DNA from: Bradyrhizobium sp. WBOS07
GTDB taxonomy: Bacteria; Pseudomonadota; Alphaproteobacteria; Rhizobiales; Xanthobacteraceae
NCBI RefSeq assembly: GCF_024585165.1
Contig: NZ_CP029008.1
Location: 1,798,001-1,862,000, forward strand
Direction: 5' to 3'
Length of the DNA: 64,000 bases
Both the position numbers and the translations under genes were made by a program. Positions 8,519 through 16,495 of the stretch are shown here, one piece after another. The notes below the pieces were generated by a model. It worked only from the letters and a program-made list of their open reading frames with translations. It was not told the DNA's origin and searched no databases. The stretch's first letter is position 1; the number at the start of each line of letters is the position of its first letter.

Positions 8519-9385
8519 TCAGGCCTTCAACCGTTCGAGAAATGGGCGCATGAGCGAGACAACCTCATCGAGGTTGGTTTCGAGCAGCCAGTGGCCGCCG
8601 TCCAGGAGTTGCAGTTCGGCATCGGGCAGGTCGCGGAGATAGGCTCGTGCCGACTCCTCTGGCATGTAATGGTCTTGCGGCCCCCACAGGATCAACGTCG
8701 GCGGCCTGTGCTGCTGAAGATATCGGCGGTGCTCGGGAAACCATTGGCGGTTGGCCTTGAGGCCAAACAGAACGTCTGCGGCGGCGTCCTTCCGCCGCTC
8801 GGTCATCAGCGACCAGTGCAATTGCCAAAGGTCCGGCGCGATGAGGCGAGCCAGATCCGCGCGCACATCATTCAGGAACTCGTCGCGGAAATTCTCTTCG
8901 GTGACAGCCTGCCTCATCGCCGCACGCATCCCCCGGTCGGGCAATGTCCAGGTCTTCTCGATGTCGGCGTATTTCGCGCCAAGCGCATCTTCGTAAGGTA
9001 TGTCACCGTTCTGGATGACCTGAGCCACAACCCGCCCAGGCCGCATGATCGCCAGCCTGGCCCCGATCGGCGAGCCGAAATCATGCAGGTAGATCACGAA
9101 GCGCTCGATCTTCAGATGGGTCACGAACCGGTCGAGCCACGCGGCATAGCCATCGAAGCTGTAATCGAAGTCCTCGGGTGTCCCGCTATAACCGAACCCG
9201 GGATAGTCCGGCGCAATCAGCCGCCATTTGTCGGCCAGCCGCGGCATCAGATTGCGGAATTCGTAGGATGAACAGGGATAGCCGTGCGGCAGGAGGACGA
9301 CGGGCGCGCCTTCCCGTCCTGCTTCGCGGTAGAATGTGTCCACGGGTCCGATCTGAACCCTGCAATGCCTGACGCGTGTGTCCAT
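8519..9385 (-). CDS. Alpha/beta hydrolase, haloalkane-dehalogenase/epoxide-hydrolase type
   Basis: This 288-aa alpha/beta hydrolase has an oxyanion-hole region PHGYPCSSYEFRN, a nucleophile elbow LHDFGSPIGAR with Asp as nucleophile, an acid in WGPQDHYMP and the catalytic His in DGGHWLLE. An Asp nucleophile is typical of haloalkane dehalogenases, epoxide hydrolases and fluoroacetate dehalogenases, rather than Ser-type esterases. Substrate specificity lies in the cap (about residues 140-215) and cannot be read here. It is divergent from the VOC gene at 9498. Confidence 0.88.
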   Translation of the reverse strand: MDTRVRHCRVQIGPVDTFYREAGREGAPVVLLPHGYPCSSYEFRNLMPRLADKWRLIAPDYPGFGYSGTPEDFDYSFDGYAAWLDRFVTHLKIERFVIYLHDFGSPIGARLAIMRPGRVVAQVIQNGDIPYEDALGAKYADIEKTWTLPDRGMRAAMRQAVTEENFRDEFLNDVRADLARLIAPDLWQLHWSLMTERRKDAAADVLFGLKANRQWFPEHRRYLQQHRPPTLILWGPQDHYMPEESARAYLRDLPDAELQLLDGGHWLLETNLDEVVSLMRPFLERLKA

Positions 9386-9497
9386 ATCCTGCTTCCTTCG
9401 TAGATAAAGCGACGTCTTCGGCGGGGTTCCCGGGGCCTGGAGGGAACAACGGCTGGAAGCTTGCCGTTACGGGGCAACATCGGAAAGGGAGGTCGTT

Positions 9498-9875
9498 GTG
9501 ATCCATCATGTCTCGGTCGGGACGAATGATGTTCAGCGTGCGAAGCGCTTCTACGATGCCGTGTTGCCCATCGTCGGCATCATGCCGATGGCTGAGGATG
9601 AGGGTGGACTGGGCTACGGAAGCGGCACGTTTCACTTCAGCGTTCAGGTTCCGATCGACGGACGACCTGCGACCGTGGGCAACGGCAGTCACATCGCCTT
9701 TGCCGCCGAGGACCGCGCGATGGTCGATCGTTTCTACGCAGTGGCATTGAAACACGGTGGCAGCGACGATGGACCTCCGGGGCTGCGGCCGAACTACGAC
9801 CTCAATTACTACGGCGCGTTCGTCCGTGATCCAGACGGTCACAAGATCGAGGCCGTGACCTATTCGGCAAGATAG
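9498..9875 (+). CDS. VOC (glyoxalase/bleomycin-resistance) family protein
   Basis: This 125-aa single-domain vicinal-oxygen-chelate protein begins MIHHVSVGTNDVQRAKRFYD and ends with the family signature YYGAFVRDPDGHKIEAV. Candidate metal ligands are His in IHHVSVG and Glu in KIEAV. The family covers lyases, dioxygenases and resistance proteins, so no specific reaction is assigned. GGGAGG lies about 9 bases before the start. It is the last backbone gene before the gene-free stretch leading to the accessory region. Confidence 0.88.
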   Translation: MIHHVSVGTNDVQRAKRFYDAVLPIVGIMPMAEDEGGLGYGSGTFHFSVQVPIDGRPATVGNGSHIAFAAEDRAMVDRFYAVALKHGGSDDGPPGLRPNYDLNYYGAFVRDPDGHKIEAVTYSAR

Positions 9876-9989
9876 GCGTGACGGGGCAACCCGCGGCTAT
9901 CGCGTCTGGCTGAAGCCATTCCGCCCCAGCTCGAATTTCCGATTGACAGAAATTCGGAAATGTCGTAGTCGTTTGACATCCCGGCCCAA

Positions 9990-10490
9990 GGCAAAGGGGC
10001 GTTTCGCGATCGTCACGATACGCGGGCCGGGTCGCGGTGGACGTTGGGCGCATCGCGCGCCGGCAGTCGCAGGGCGGGTTTGACCCGTGAGCGGTTGAGC
10101 GGCGCGCACACGACCGGTGCGGTCCAGCGTACGGCAAAAGCGTGTGGTCCTGACGCCCGGGGTCTGTGCGTCAAGGCTTGCGGTGGTGAGGCGGCCCGAC
10201 CGGGCACGCGCACTGCTCGTCCGCAAGGCGACGGGGGCAATAGTGCAACGCTCCCCGGGGAGAGCGCGCCATAAGCCGTCAAACCATTGCGCAGGGAAAG
10301 GCCGGGATGTCCGGGCTGCCCTGTATGCCGCTGTGCATCTGTCTTCGCGCAATCTGCGCACAGCGGACCGTGGGTGCCAGCCGGCGCCCGGCCTTCCCTG
10401 CGCCCTTTCCAACCAAGGGGCGTCGAGAGAAGCCCAAAGCTCGGGCGTCAGGCGCCGCGAGAGCGTGGAGGCATGTCTTGCTGTTTGAGT
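9990..10490. repeat. Non-coding block resembling a dispersed Bradyrhizobium repeat
   Basis: The stretch from 9876 to 11129 holds no convincing gene. Its first half stays open in several frames, but the translations are Arg/Pro/Ala-rich and lack any domain. From memory, very similar DNA (the stretch with repeated cgcacagcgg and gggtgccagcc motifs) recurs many times in Bradyrhizobium-type genomes and produces spurious gene calls. I therefore record it as a likely dispersed repeat; copy number cannot be checked here. Confidence 0.5.
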
Positions 10491-10659
10491 CTGGCGAACA
10501 CAGTCCGTCGTCGCCAAGAGGCTCCGCCGCACACGCGTCCGTTTTCGGCTGTGCGTGGCCGCGCCACGCGAAGCCCGAAGGGCGAAGCGTGGTGCCCCTG
10601 GCCGGCAGTCACCTATTTCCTTAACTATCCGAATTTATGGCGATTTTAGTCACGGATTG

Positions 10660-10800
10660 CTGCCGATACCAGCAGAAATACCAGCAAGCTGAGACGCGCG
10701 GTACTCGCTGGCAAAAAATAAGCCAGCAGGCTCCCCGGCAGCAGGCGCGCCCCATGCCGTTCTGGTCTCCACAAGCGCCACGACCGGAATCGAACCCGGC
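10660..10800 (-). other. Possible island boundary: tRNA 3'-end-like fragment and repeats
   Basis: Read on the minus strand, 10786-10796 is GGTTCGATTCC, the T-loop consensus of a tRNA, but no complete cloverleaf can be built around it (the T-stem pairs only partly). Next to it are a tandem TACCAGCA motif (10667-10686) and a perfect hairpin, GCTGGC 10707-10712 with GCCAGC 10722-10727. Backbone genes lie to the left and accessory genes begin at 11130. This would suit an attachment site left by an integrating element, but no integrase is visible and no second copy of the site was identified. Confidence 0.3.
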
Positions 10801-11129
10801 TCCGACTCGAATCCCGATAGGATCGCCCAAACTTGATATCGCGAGGTCAAGGGAGCGCCTTGTCATGCGTAGTCTTTACACTTTGCCCCACGATGCCGAG
10901 CGAGATACGTACCTCGTGTTGAACGACTTCGGGGCGAGTCGGTTGCGCCTGGCCAGACCAACACTGAAAGCGCCGGCAGCGACCACTACGCCCGCGGCTT
11001 CCGCTCGATCGCCTCGACCCTGCTTAACGATGAGGGCACGTCGGCAACCGGAAAGCAGAAAGCCGCCGTGCGCCTCCGTTTGGCGTTTGCGTGATAGTGG
11101 TAATGAAATCATGACCGCAGGATCATGCC

Positions 11130-11732
11130 ATGGCTGATGTGCCGAAGCTCGTCGAGGAATTGTGGAGCTTAACGCTGCTCGAAGCTATAGAACTCGCCGA
11201 GATTCTGAAGAAGAAGTGGCGACCGCCGGAGGTATCTCTAGCCGATATAAAGCGCTATCTTCCGCATTGGCCCGATGCAGTCATTGAACTGTGGCTGTTC
11301 TACCTCGCAAACCGCAGCGCTGGCGATACGGGTTGGCCGCCGCCGGAGCCGCTCGGCAATCACGCATGGGCAGCCATCCTTGGATACAGGCCCCTTTCAT
11401 GGTGGCGAGAGGTTAGCTGGAAGCGCGAAACGACTGACTGTGGCTTTGCAAATCTCTGCCAGGGTACGAAGGTCATTGTGGCGCAGATATTGATGGAGAA
11501 AGCAAGCGGCACCATTGATGAGGAGACCGGGAGGCGATTCAAGAGGGGGGCCGATTACCTGATGAAGAATGGCGTCTTCGAAAAGCCGCTAGTTGCGATA
11601 AGGCTTCCCGATGGCTTGAGCATCCTCGACGGTAATCACCGGATAAGCGCATTCTGTGGCCTGCAAGAAACCCCCGCCGAATTACTGGAGCCGCGCGGTT
11701 TAAAGAAGCCGGCGCCCGAACAAGACCTATAG
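11130..11732 (+). CDS. Chimeric protein: L7/L12-like N terminus plus ParB-like motif
   Basis: This 200-aa protein has a striking N terminus. Residues 1-30 (MADVPKLVEELWSLTLLEAI, then ELAEILKKKW) closely resemble the dimerisation/L10-binding domain of ribosomal protein L7/L12, for which the usual pattern is MADLxKIVxxLSxLTVLEAAEL followed by LLEEKW. The flexible hinge and L7/L12 C-terminal domain are missing. The rest is Trp-rich (PHWPDAVIELWLFYL) and ends with LDGNHRISAFCGL, which looks like the ParB/sulfiredoxin nucleotide-binding signature. A ribosome-stalk-docking effector or mimic is conceivable but is inference. AGGA lies about 8 bases before the ATG. It is the first gene of the accessory region. 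Confidence 0.7.
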   Translation: MADVPKLVEELWSLTLLEAIELAEILKKKWRPPEVSLADIKRYLPHWPDAVIELWLFYLANRSAGDTGWPPPEPLGNHAWAAILGYRPLSWWREVSWKRETTDCGFANLCQGTKVIVAQILMEKASGTIDEETGRRFKRGADYLMKNGVFEKPLVAIRLPDGLSILDGNHRISAFCGLQETPAELLEPRGLKKPAPEQDL

Positions 11733-11782
11733 ATTGGGACGCACAGCGGCGGCGAAGTGCCGCTGGATTATCTGCCTAGCCT

Positions 11783-12616
11783 TTAGGCCGCGCCGTCTAC
11801 CGCTTTGATGCCGAGCTTGCCGAGTTCATCGCGGAGGAAATCGAGGTCGCAGCCGGGGCCGGGAAAAACCTCCGTGATCGTGCCATCTGTCATGGCCTTT
11901 CGATAATCAAAGCCGAGTTCGAGTCCGGGGGCAAATTCCATTTTCGTGCCATCGGCCAAGACAAAATGTCCCATGCCAATCGCCGAAAGCGAAATACGCA
12001 ACTCGCGCTCATCAGCATAGCTCTTGTCCTTGACGTAGGTGTAGCGGATCGGATTGGGCATCCGATCGATATTTTCCCGCACCTCTTCCCACGACAAATA
12101 ATCGACGATTCCGTAGTTTACGGAGAATATCTGCTTGCAGGCGTTTCCCCGGTACAGCAGTCCATTCCTGACGCTCATGATCTCATTGATGACGGCACGC
12201 AGCTTCGCGAAATCGAAAGCGATGCCGACTTTACCATGTGCGCTGCCGTTCCCGTACTCGTGCCAGATGTAGTCGGAGTTCTCCAGCGAGAAGCAGCACG
12301 CATAGGTCCGGTTTCGGCAGCGGTCATAATAGTCCGCCCCAGAGAAATCGGGTGCCCTTTCGAACTTGGCGGCCTCATTGGCGGCGCGATCTTGTTGCAA
12401 CTGCTCACCGTCATGCCCGTCGGCATTCCGGAAGTCCTTGTAGCTATCGACCCGGTTGAAATAGAGGTATCCGCCGCTCACCGACCGGAGCAGGTTCTCA
12501 ATCGTCATGATTTTGTAAAGCTGTTGCCCGTCCGGCGGTGCGGTCAGCGTTCCGGCGTGCGGTTCGATGGCCCCCAGCGCGGGGTCGAACGGAGCATTAT
12601 CGGTGTTTTCGGTCAT
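11783..12616 (-). CDS. DUF2971 family protein
   Basis: This 277-aa soluble protein fits DUF2971: QQLYKIMTIENLLRSVSGG, then LYFNRVDSYKD, CCFSLENSDYIWHEYG near the middle, and later YADERELRIS. DUF2971 proteins are frequent in defence and mobile regions, but their biochemistry is unknown. It is convergent with the L7/L12-like chimera (51 bases between stops). Codon use is less GC-biased than in the backbone genes, in line with transfer. Confidence 0.7.
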   Translation of the reverse strand: MTENTDNAPFDPALGAIEPHAGTLTAPPDGQQLYKIMTIENLLRSVSGGYLYFNRVDSYKDFRNADGHDGEQLQQDRAANEAAKFERAPDFSGADYYDRCRNRTYACCFSLENSDYIWHEYGNGSAHGKVGIAFDFAKLRAVINEIMSVRNGLLYRGNACKQIFSVNYGIVDYLSWEEVRENIDRMPNPIRYTYVKDKSYADERELRISLSAIGMGHFVLADGTKMEFAPGLELGFDYRKAMTDGTITEVFPGPGCDLDFLRDELGKLGIKAVDGAA

Positions 12617-12657
12617 GGCAGCAGTGTGAGGACTTAGCGGCTGCGCAGATCGGCGGC

Positions 12658-12867
12658 CTAGCTTGCTCTCGTTTCGACCCTCGGCAGCGAAGCATGATAT
12701 TCATCTATGCTGTTGAGATCAATCATGGTCTTGCCCCCCATCTTGTAGGCCCTGATCCTCTCGTGGGCGATCAGCTCATAAGCTTTAGTTCTTCCAAATT
12801 TGCCATAGCGGCAACCATCCTTGAACTCGACGAGCCGGCGCCGCTTGTTGTTATCACTCTCAACCAT
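12658..12867 (-). CDS. Excisionase/AlpA-like small DNA-binding protein, 69 aa
   Basis: The core segment (FGRTKAYELIAHERIRAYKM, then GGKTMIDLNSIDEYHASLP) has the layout of the winged-helix domain in excisionase/AlpA-type proteins: a helix-turn-helix followed by a beta wing and a closing helix. Such proteins act as recombination directionality factors or small regulators of integrated elements. The start at 12867 is chosen because the domain begins shortly after it and AGGGA lies just upstream; the frame stays open to 13023, but the extra part looks non-coding. Confidence 0.55.
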   Translation of the reverse strand: MVESDNNKRRRLVEFKDGCRYGKFGRTKAYELIAHERIRAYKMGGKTMIDLNSIDEYHASLPRVETRAS

Positions 12868-13276
12868 GAGTCCCTGCAAGCGCTTCGATGATCCCCCGAT
12901 AAGATCAAAACCGCGCTGAGTGAGATGCGCATATCCATGGCGCGACGCTGTCGGTGCGGGCTCGCCAGAAGACCTACCGTTGTGGTGGCTGACGAGATTC
13001 CTGCTGACCCGTTTCGGCGCCATCTACGCGTAACCCAATTGCCATGCATCGATCTAAATTGTCTACGATGCCAAACAAAGGGTCCCCTGATGCCGCCCCC
13101 AAGTCCAGAGTGCTGTAGCGTGCAAATCGGATGGACGAGGAAGCGCGGCTCGCGGACGCTTGTATTGTCACCTAGTGCTTTTGACGTGAGAGGTTGCGCT
13201 GCATGCTGTGGAACAGGCCTGTGCTGCCAACTGCTCGAAGTTTGATATCGGGGACCTGCTCGCCGGAAATGGAAGG
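12868..13276. other. Gene-free stretch between excisionase-like and DUF4238 genes
   Basis: These 409 bases contain only low-complexity open frames on either strand without recognisable domains or good ribosome binding sites. I see no hairpin or repeat that stands out. It may hold the promoter of the excisionase-like gene. Confidence 0.4.
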
Positions 13277-14551
13277 CTACAAGCGGTTGCGATCGAGACG
13301 CTTGCCTAACTCTCTCAAACTGGCATCGCGGTGAACTACGCGGAACCAGCCATCGGCTGTGTTTCCAAGAGGCTCCACCATGGCAGCGCCCAAGGTGCGC
13401 ATGGGGCGTCCATCGACGTAGAGTTCGACACGGAGCATGCCCTGATCCGATGCCATTTGGGCTAACAATGTGATCTGGCCGGTCCGAGCGGTGATCCCTT
13501 CTCCGGAAGGATCGATTTCCTCGATTGTGAGGATCCCGTGATCGGCAGGACCGCGTACTACGAGGTGTATTCCCGATTGCATCTCTGAATGTCGTTTAGA
13601 CGGCCGTCCCATTTCGCCGAACGTAAGGTGTGTCGTGACGGACCGAAGGTGAGGTTGCTGTTCCAACGCTTCACGCGCGCGATCGAATGTGTCGGTGGCC
13701 GCGTAGAGGTACCGCGCACTATGAACCGTTTGCTGATGATTGAGGAACAGGACCGCATCTTCATCAATATCGATCGGATTGCCGGACCTGAGGCCGTCTC
13801 TGTATCGGAACACTCGCTCCTTTTGATCTGCCTCGAGACTCGCTTGTTCAGCGAACTCATAGCGCTTCACAATTGTCGGGCAGTGCAAGGCAATCATAAT
13901 CTCTGGTGAGATCGGCAGGACGACTAGTATGCCGTGCGAAGTAAGTCCGAGTTCCCCATAGGGAAAAGCATTCATCACTGCGGTGGGATGATCAGAGATT
14001 ATGAACCGATGGTCCCCGTTTGCTCGGTATAAGGCGGGATACAGGCGCAGAAGCGCGACGACCTGCTCGCTGCGATCAAGGAATGTCCGTACTGCGCCGA
14101 GGCGCAGTGCTGCATCGGGGGGCGTCGCCATGGTCGGATTCTGATCCGGATCGTAGCCGAGCTGCCGTGTGATCTCCCGAAGACGATCAGCGAGGTGCGC
14201 CCGCGTGGTTCGACTGAAATGCGTGCGAAGCATCTGGGTGGCGAACAAGTCGGCCAAAGCAAGCCGATCATCCTCGGATAGCCAGGCTAGCGATTTGCGC
14301 GAGAGGATCTCCGCAATAAGCAAAGCCGACCGGGTGTCGACTTCCTGGAACAGATCTTCGAAGTTCCACTTGCTGGCGCCGAGACTGATGGTGTTGAAGT
14401 CGTTCTCTGAGCCAGCGTTGAGGATCGAAGTTCGGAATGATCGATCCGTTTGTTTGTCGAGCACATAGAGAAAACGGCGCTCCGCGTCCGCAGAGAAATT
14501 TCGAAGCTGCGCCTGTGGTACGAAGTGGTGCTTTTTAGAAGGCCGGTTCAT
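13277..14551 (-). CDS. DUF4238 family protein
   Basis: This 424-aa protein opens with the DUF4238 signature (KKHHFVPQAQLRNFSADAE) and continues with FATQMLRTHFSRTTR and FIISDHPTAVMN. The family is often found in defence or mobile contexts and has no settled function. ATG at 14551 places the KKHHFVPQ motif close to the N terminus as in relatives; a GTG at 14575 would add eight residues. It follows the CoiA-like gene by 39 bases on the same strand, so SIR2, CoiA-like and DUF4238 are probably one transcript. Confidence 0.72.
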   Translation of the reverse strand: MNRPSKKHHFVPQAQLRNFSADAERRFLYVLDKQTDRSFRTSILNAGSENDFNTISLGASKWNFEDLFQEVDTRSALLIAEILSRKSLAWLSEDDRLALADLFATQMLRTHFSRTTRAHLADRLREITRQLGYDPDQNPTMATPPDAALRLGAVRTFLDRSEQVVALLRLYPALYRANGDHRFIISDHPTAVMNAFPYGELGLTSHGILVVLPISPEIMIALHCPTIVKRYEFAEQASLEADQKERVFRYRDGLRSGNPIDIDEDAVLFLNHQQTVHSARYLYAATDTFDRAREALEQQPHLRSVTTHLTFGEMGRPSKRHSEMQSGIHLVVRGPADHGILTIEEIDPSGEGITARTGQITLLAQMASDQGMLRVELYVDGRPMRTLGAAMVEPLGNTADGWFRVVHRDASLRELGKRLDRNRL

Positions 14552-14590
14552 TGTCTCTATGCGGTGTATTGACACAGAACATCCGAGTTC

Positions 14591-16456
14591 CTATCGACGC
14601 GAACGTTTCGTAGGTAGCAGCTCACTACACCGCTGCCGGGTAGCATCATCAACCGTGAACTCCTCCGGCGATTTACCACCTAATTCCCGCCTCCTGCCTC
14701 GCATCCATAAATTAGCTCGCTCGTCGTCGTAATACCGGGATTGGGCGAGCGCGGCGAGCTCCGCCACGGCTTTTGCCTTCCGCTCGCTTGCTCGATGCTG
14801 AACCTCAATCTCTCTTGCTCGGTAATGGAGCGCGCGGACCGCATCCTCGTGACCAGCTTCGCTATCCAAAGCGACCTCGATGGGAGGGCGTCCCCCAGTG
14901 TTAGAGTTTGTCGTCACGAGCCAGAGTTCCGCTTCTCTCCCGATCTGTCGAAGCGCGCGATGCTGCAGATCGGCGACGCGGGCAGCTTTATCTGCCTCGA
15001 TTTTCGCTTGATTGGCGCGTTGACGTTCGGCTTCTTCTGCATGCTTGCGCTCAAGTGCGCGCGCCAGGGCGCCGTGGTAGGGAAGCCCAAAAAGGTCTAA
15101 GCGTTCTCGCGGCGAGAACCGGATTTGCGTCGCGATATTATCCAGGTCGTTCGTGAGCGATCGCCACTTCGTTTCATCGAAGTCGATCGCATCACGAGGT
15201 GAATGGCCGCGTTCCGGGAGCATTGAACTCCACCATTGTTCAAATACGAAAGCAGCGGTCTCATCCGCTGGAAGAGTGGCAATCAGCTCCTCAACTAATT
15301 GACGGAGCTCGCGCGTACGCTTGACCGGTCGCGCGCGGAGCTCGCGCGCCTTATCGATCCGTGCCTGTAGCGTATGTGAGGGCCGCCAAATCTCAGTCGG
15401 ATCCGAATGAACGAAGCCAAGGCGCTCGAGTTGCGTTAGATATGCTTCGACGGCCTGGAAGGGGGAGTTGAACGGAATCCCGGCCGCTCGCACCCCACAT
15501 ACGATTTCGTCCGAAATGTCAGCAAACGATGAGTCGAGCCATCGTCTGCTTCGGAGTGCCGCGAGCCCATTTCGAGTTCGGAAAGGCGTTTTCGTTGGAG
15601 CGAGCAATGCTTCCAGAATAGCCGCTTGCCATTCCGCAACGGCCACTGTGAAGCAACCAGCCCCATATACCGGCAGATTGATGAGGTCGGCGAGGCCGTT
15701 TTTCCGGGCCGAAGATTCGCATGCCCCGCTTCCCGGGGATTCTGACGGTGAACGATGGCGATAGGAGCCGCGGTAATTTTCGATTTGCGTCCGCCTCTCC
15801 TCTGCTCGCTGTAGCGCTCTCACTTCGAGGCGTGCGCGCGCTTCACGTTCCCGCGGATTGTGCAGCCATGTTCGCGGCGCGTCGTAAAGTATCCGGTCTC
15901 CGATCTCGCTGAGCTTGTGGTCGCGGTACTGGGAGAGGTCGATCTCGATTGCGCCGACATCCATCGCTTGGATCCGGGCGATTTTTATTGAGTCGCACGG
16001 ATGAGTGACCTTGAATTCTACGATGAGCCTGCGATCGCGTAAGAGCAGCACGACGTCGGGAACGATCTGCCCATCTTTGGTTTCTAGGATCGCTCGATCG
16101 AAAGTACGCTTCGCCGCCCGGACAACAACTTCGCGATCCTTCTGCTCCTCCACGACCTGCGCTGGCAAAGTAATTTCCAGGCGCTCATCCAAAATGAGTT
16201 TCGCAAACTTATGCAGGGCCGTCTCGCCGGCGGACGCGCATGACCGGCCATCTTGCTGAGCATTGTGCGCAAAATGGTGGGCCTGCACATCTCCCTTTTT
16301 CGCAACCATCCGCCTTCCGCAGCCGGGACAGACGCAGTTGCAGGCGAGCCCGGAGGGCACCTCGCCAATATGCAGGAGTCGACCATCGGCAGATTCGGCG
16401 ACGAAAGCGCCGCCTTGCTCCGTACAGGCAAACAGTTCTCTCAGGCGTATAGACAT
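14591..16456 (-). CDS. CoiA-like nuclease protein, 621 aa
   Basis: The N-terminal part resembles competence protein CoiA: a zinc-binding CVCPGCGRRMVAKKG, then HHFAHN, then a helix ALHKFAKLIL. The nuclease core has the PD-(D/E)xK pattern IVPDVVLLLRDRRLIVEFKV, with the Asp, the Glu and the Lys all present. The remaining 400 residues are mostly helical, with a coiled-coil-like charged stretch near residues 480-580 (ALERKHAEEAERQRANQAKI). CoiA is known for DNA uptake in Gram-positives; stand-alone homologues on mobile elements are probably DNA- or RNA-cutting effectors. It lies directly behind a SIR2 gene (39 bases between), suggesting a joint defence function, which is inference. Confidence 0.75.
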   Translation of the reverse strand: MSIRLRELFACTEQGGAFVAESADGRLLHIGEVPSGLACNCVCPGCGRRMVAKKGDVQAHHFAHNAQQDGRSCASAGETALHKFAKLILDERLEITLPAQVVEEQKDREVVVRAAKRTFDRAILETKDGQIVPDVVLLLRDRRLIVEFKVTHPCDSIKIARIQAMDVGAIEIDLSQYRDHKLSEIGDRILYDAPRTWLHNPREREARARLEVRALQRAEERRTQIENYRGSYRHRSPSESPGSGACESSARKNGLADLINLPVYGAGCFTVAVAEWQAAILEALLAPTKTPFRTRNGLAALRSRRWLDSSFADISDEIVCGVRAAGIPFNSPFQAVEAYLTQLERLGFVHSDPTEIWRPSHTLQARIDKARELRARPVKRTRELRQLVEELIATLPADETAAFVFEQWWSSMLPERGHSPRDAIDFDETKWRSLTNDLDNIATQIRFSPRERLDLFGLPYHGALARALERKHAEEAERQRANQAKIEADKAARVADLQHRALRQIGREAELWLVTTNSNTGGRPPIEVALDSEAGHEDAVRALHYRAREIEVQHRASERKAKAVAELAALAQSRYYDDERANLWMRGRRRELGGKSPEEFTVDDATRQRCSELLPTKRSRR

Positions 16457-16495
16457 CGTCCGGCTGCTCCCTGGCCGGTATCGCCAGGTGGAGTG

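Noticed and set aside
9897..10532. 211-codon open frame on the minus strand
   Set aside because: Low-complexity Arg/Pro/Ala translation with no domain, in DNA that looks like a dispersed non-coding repeat.
10780..10866. A complete tRNA gene on the minus strand
   Set aside because: Only a T-loop consensus is present; no acceptor stem, D-arm or anticodon arm could be paired around it.
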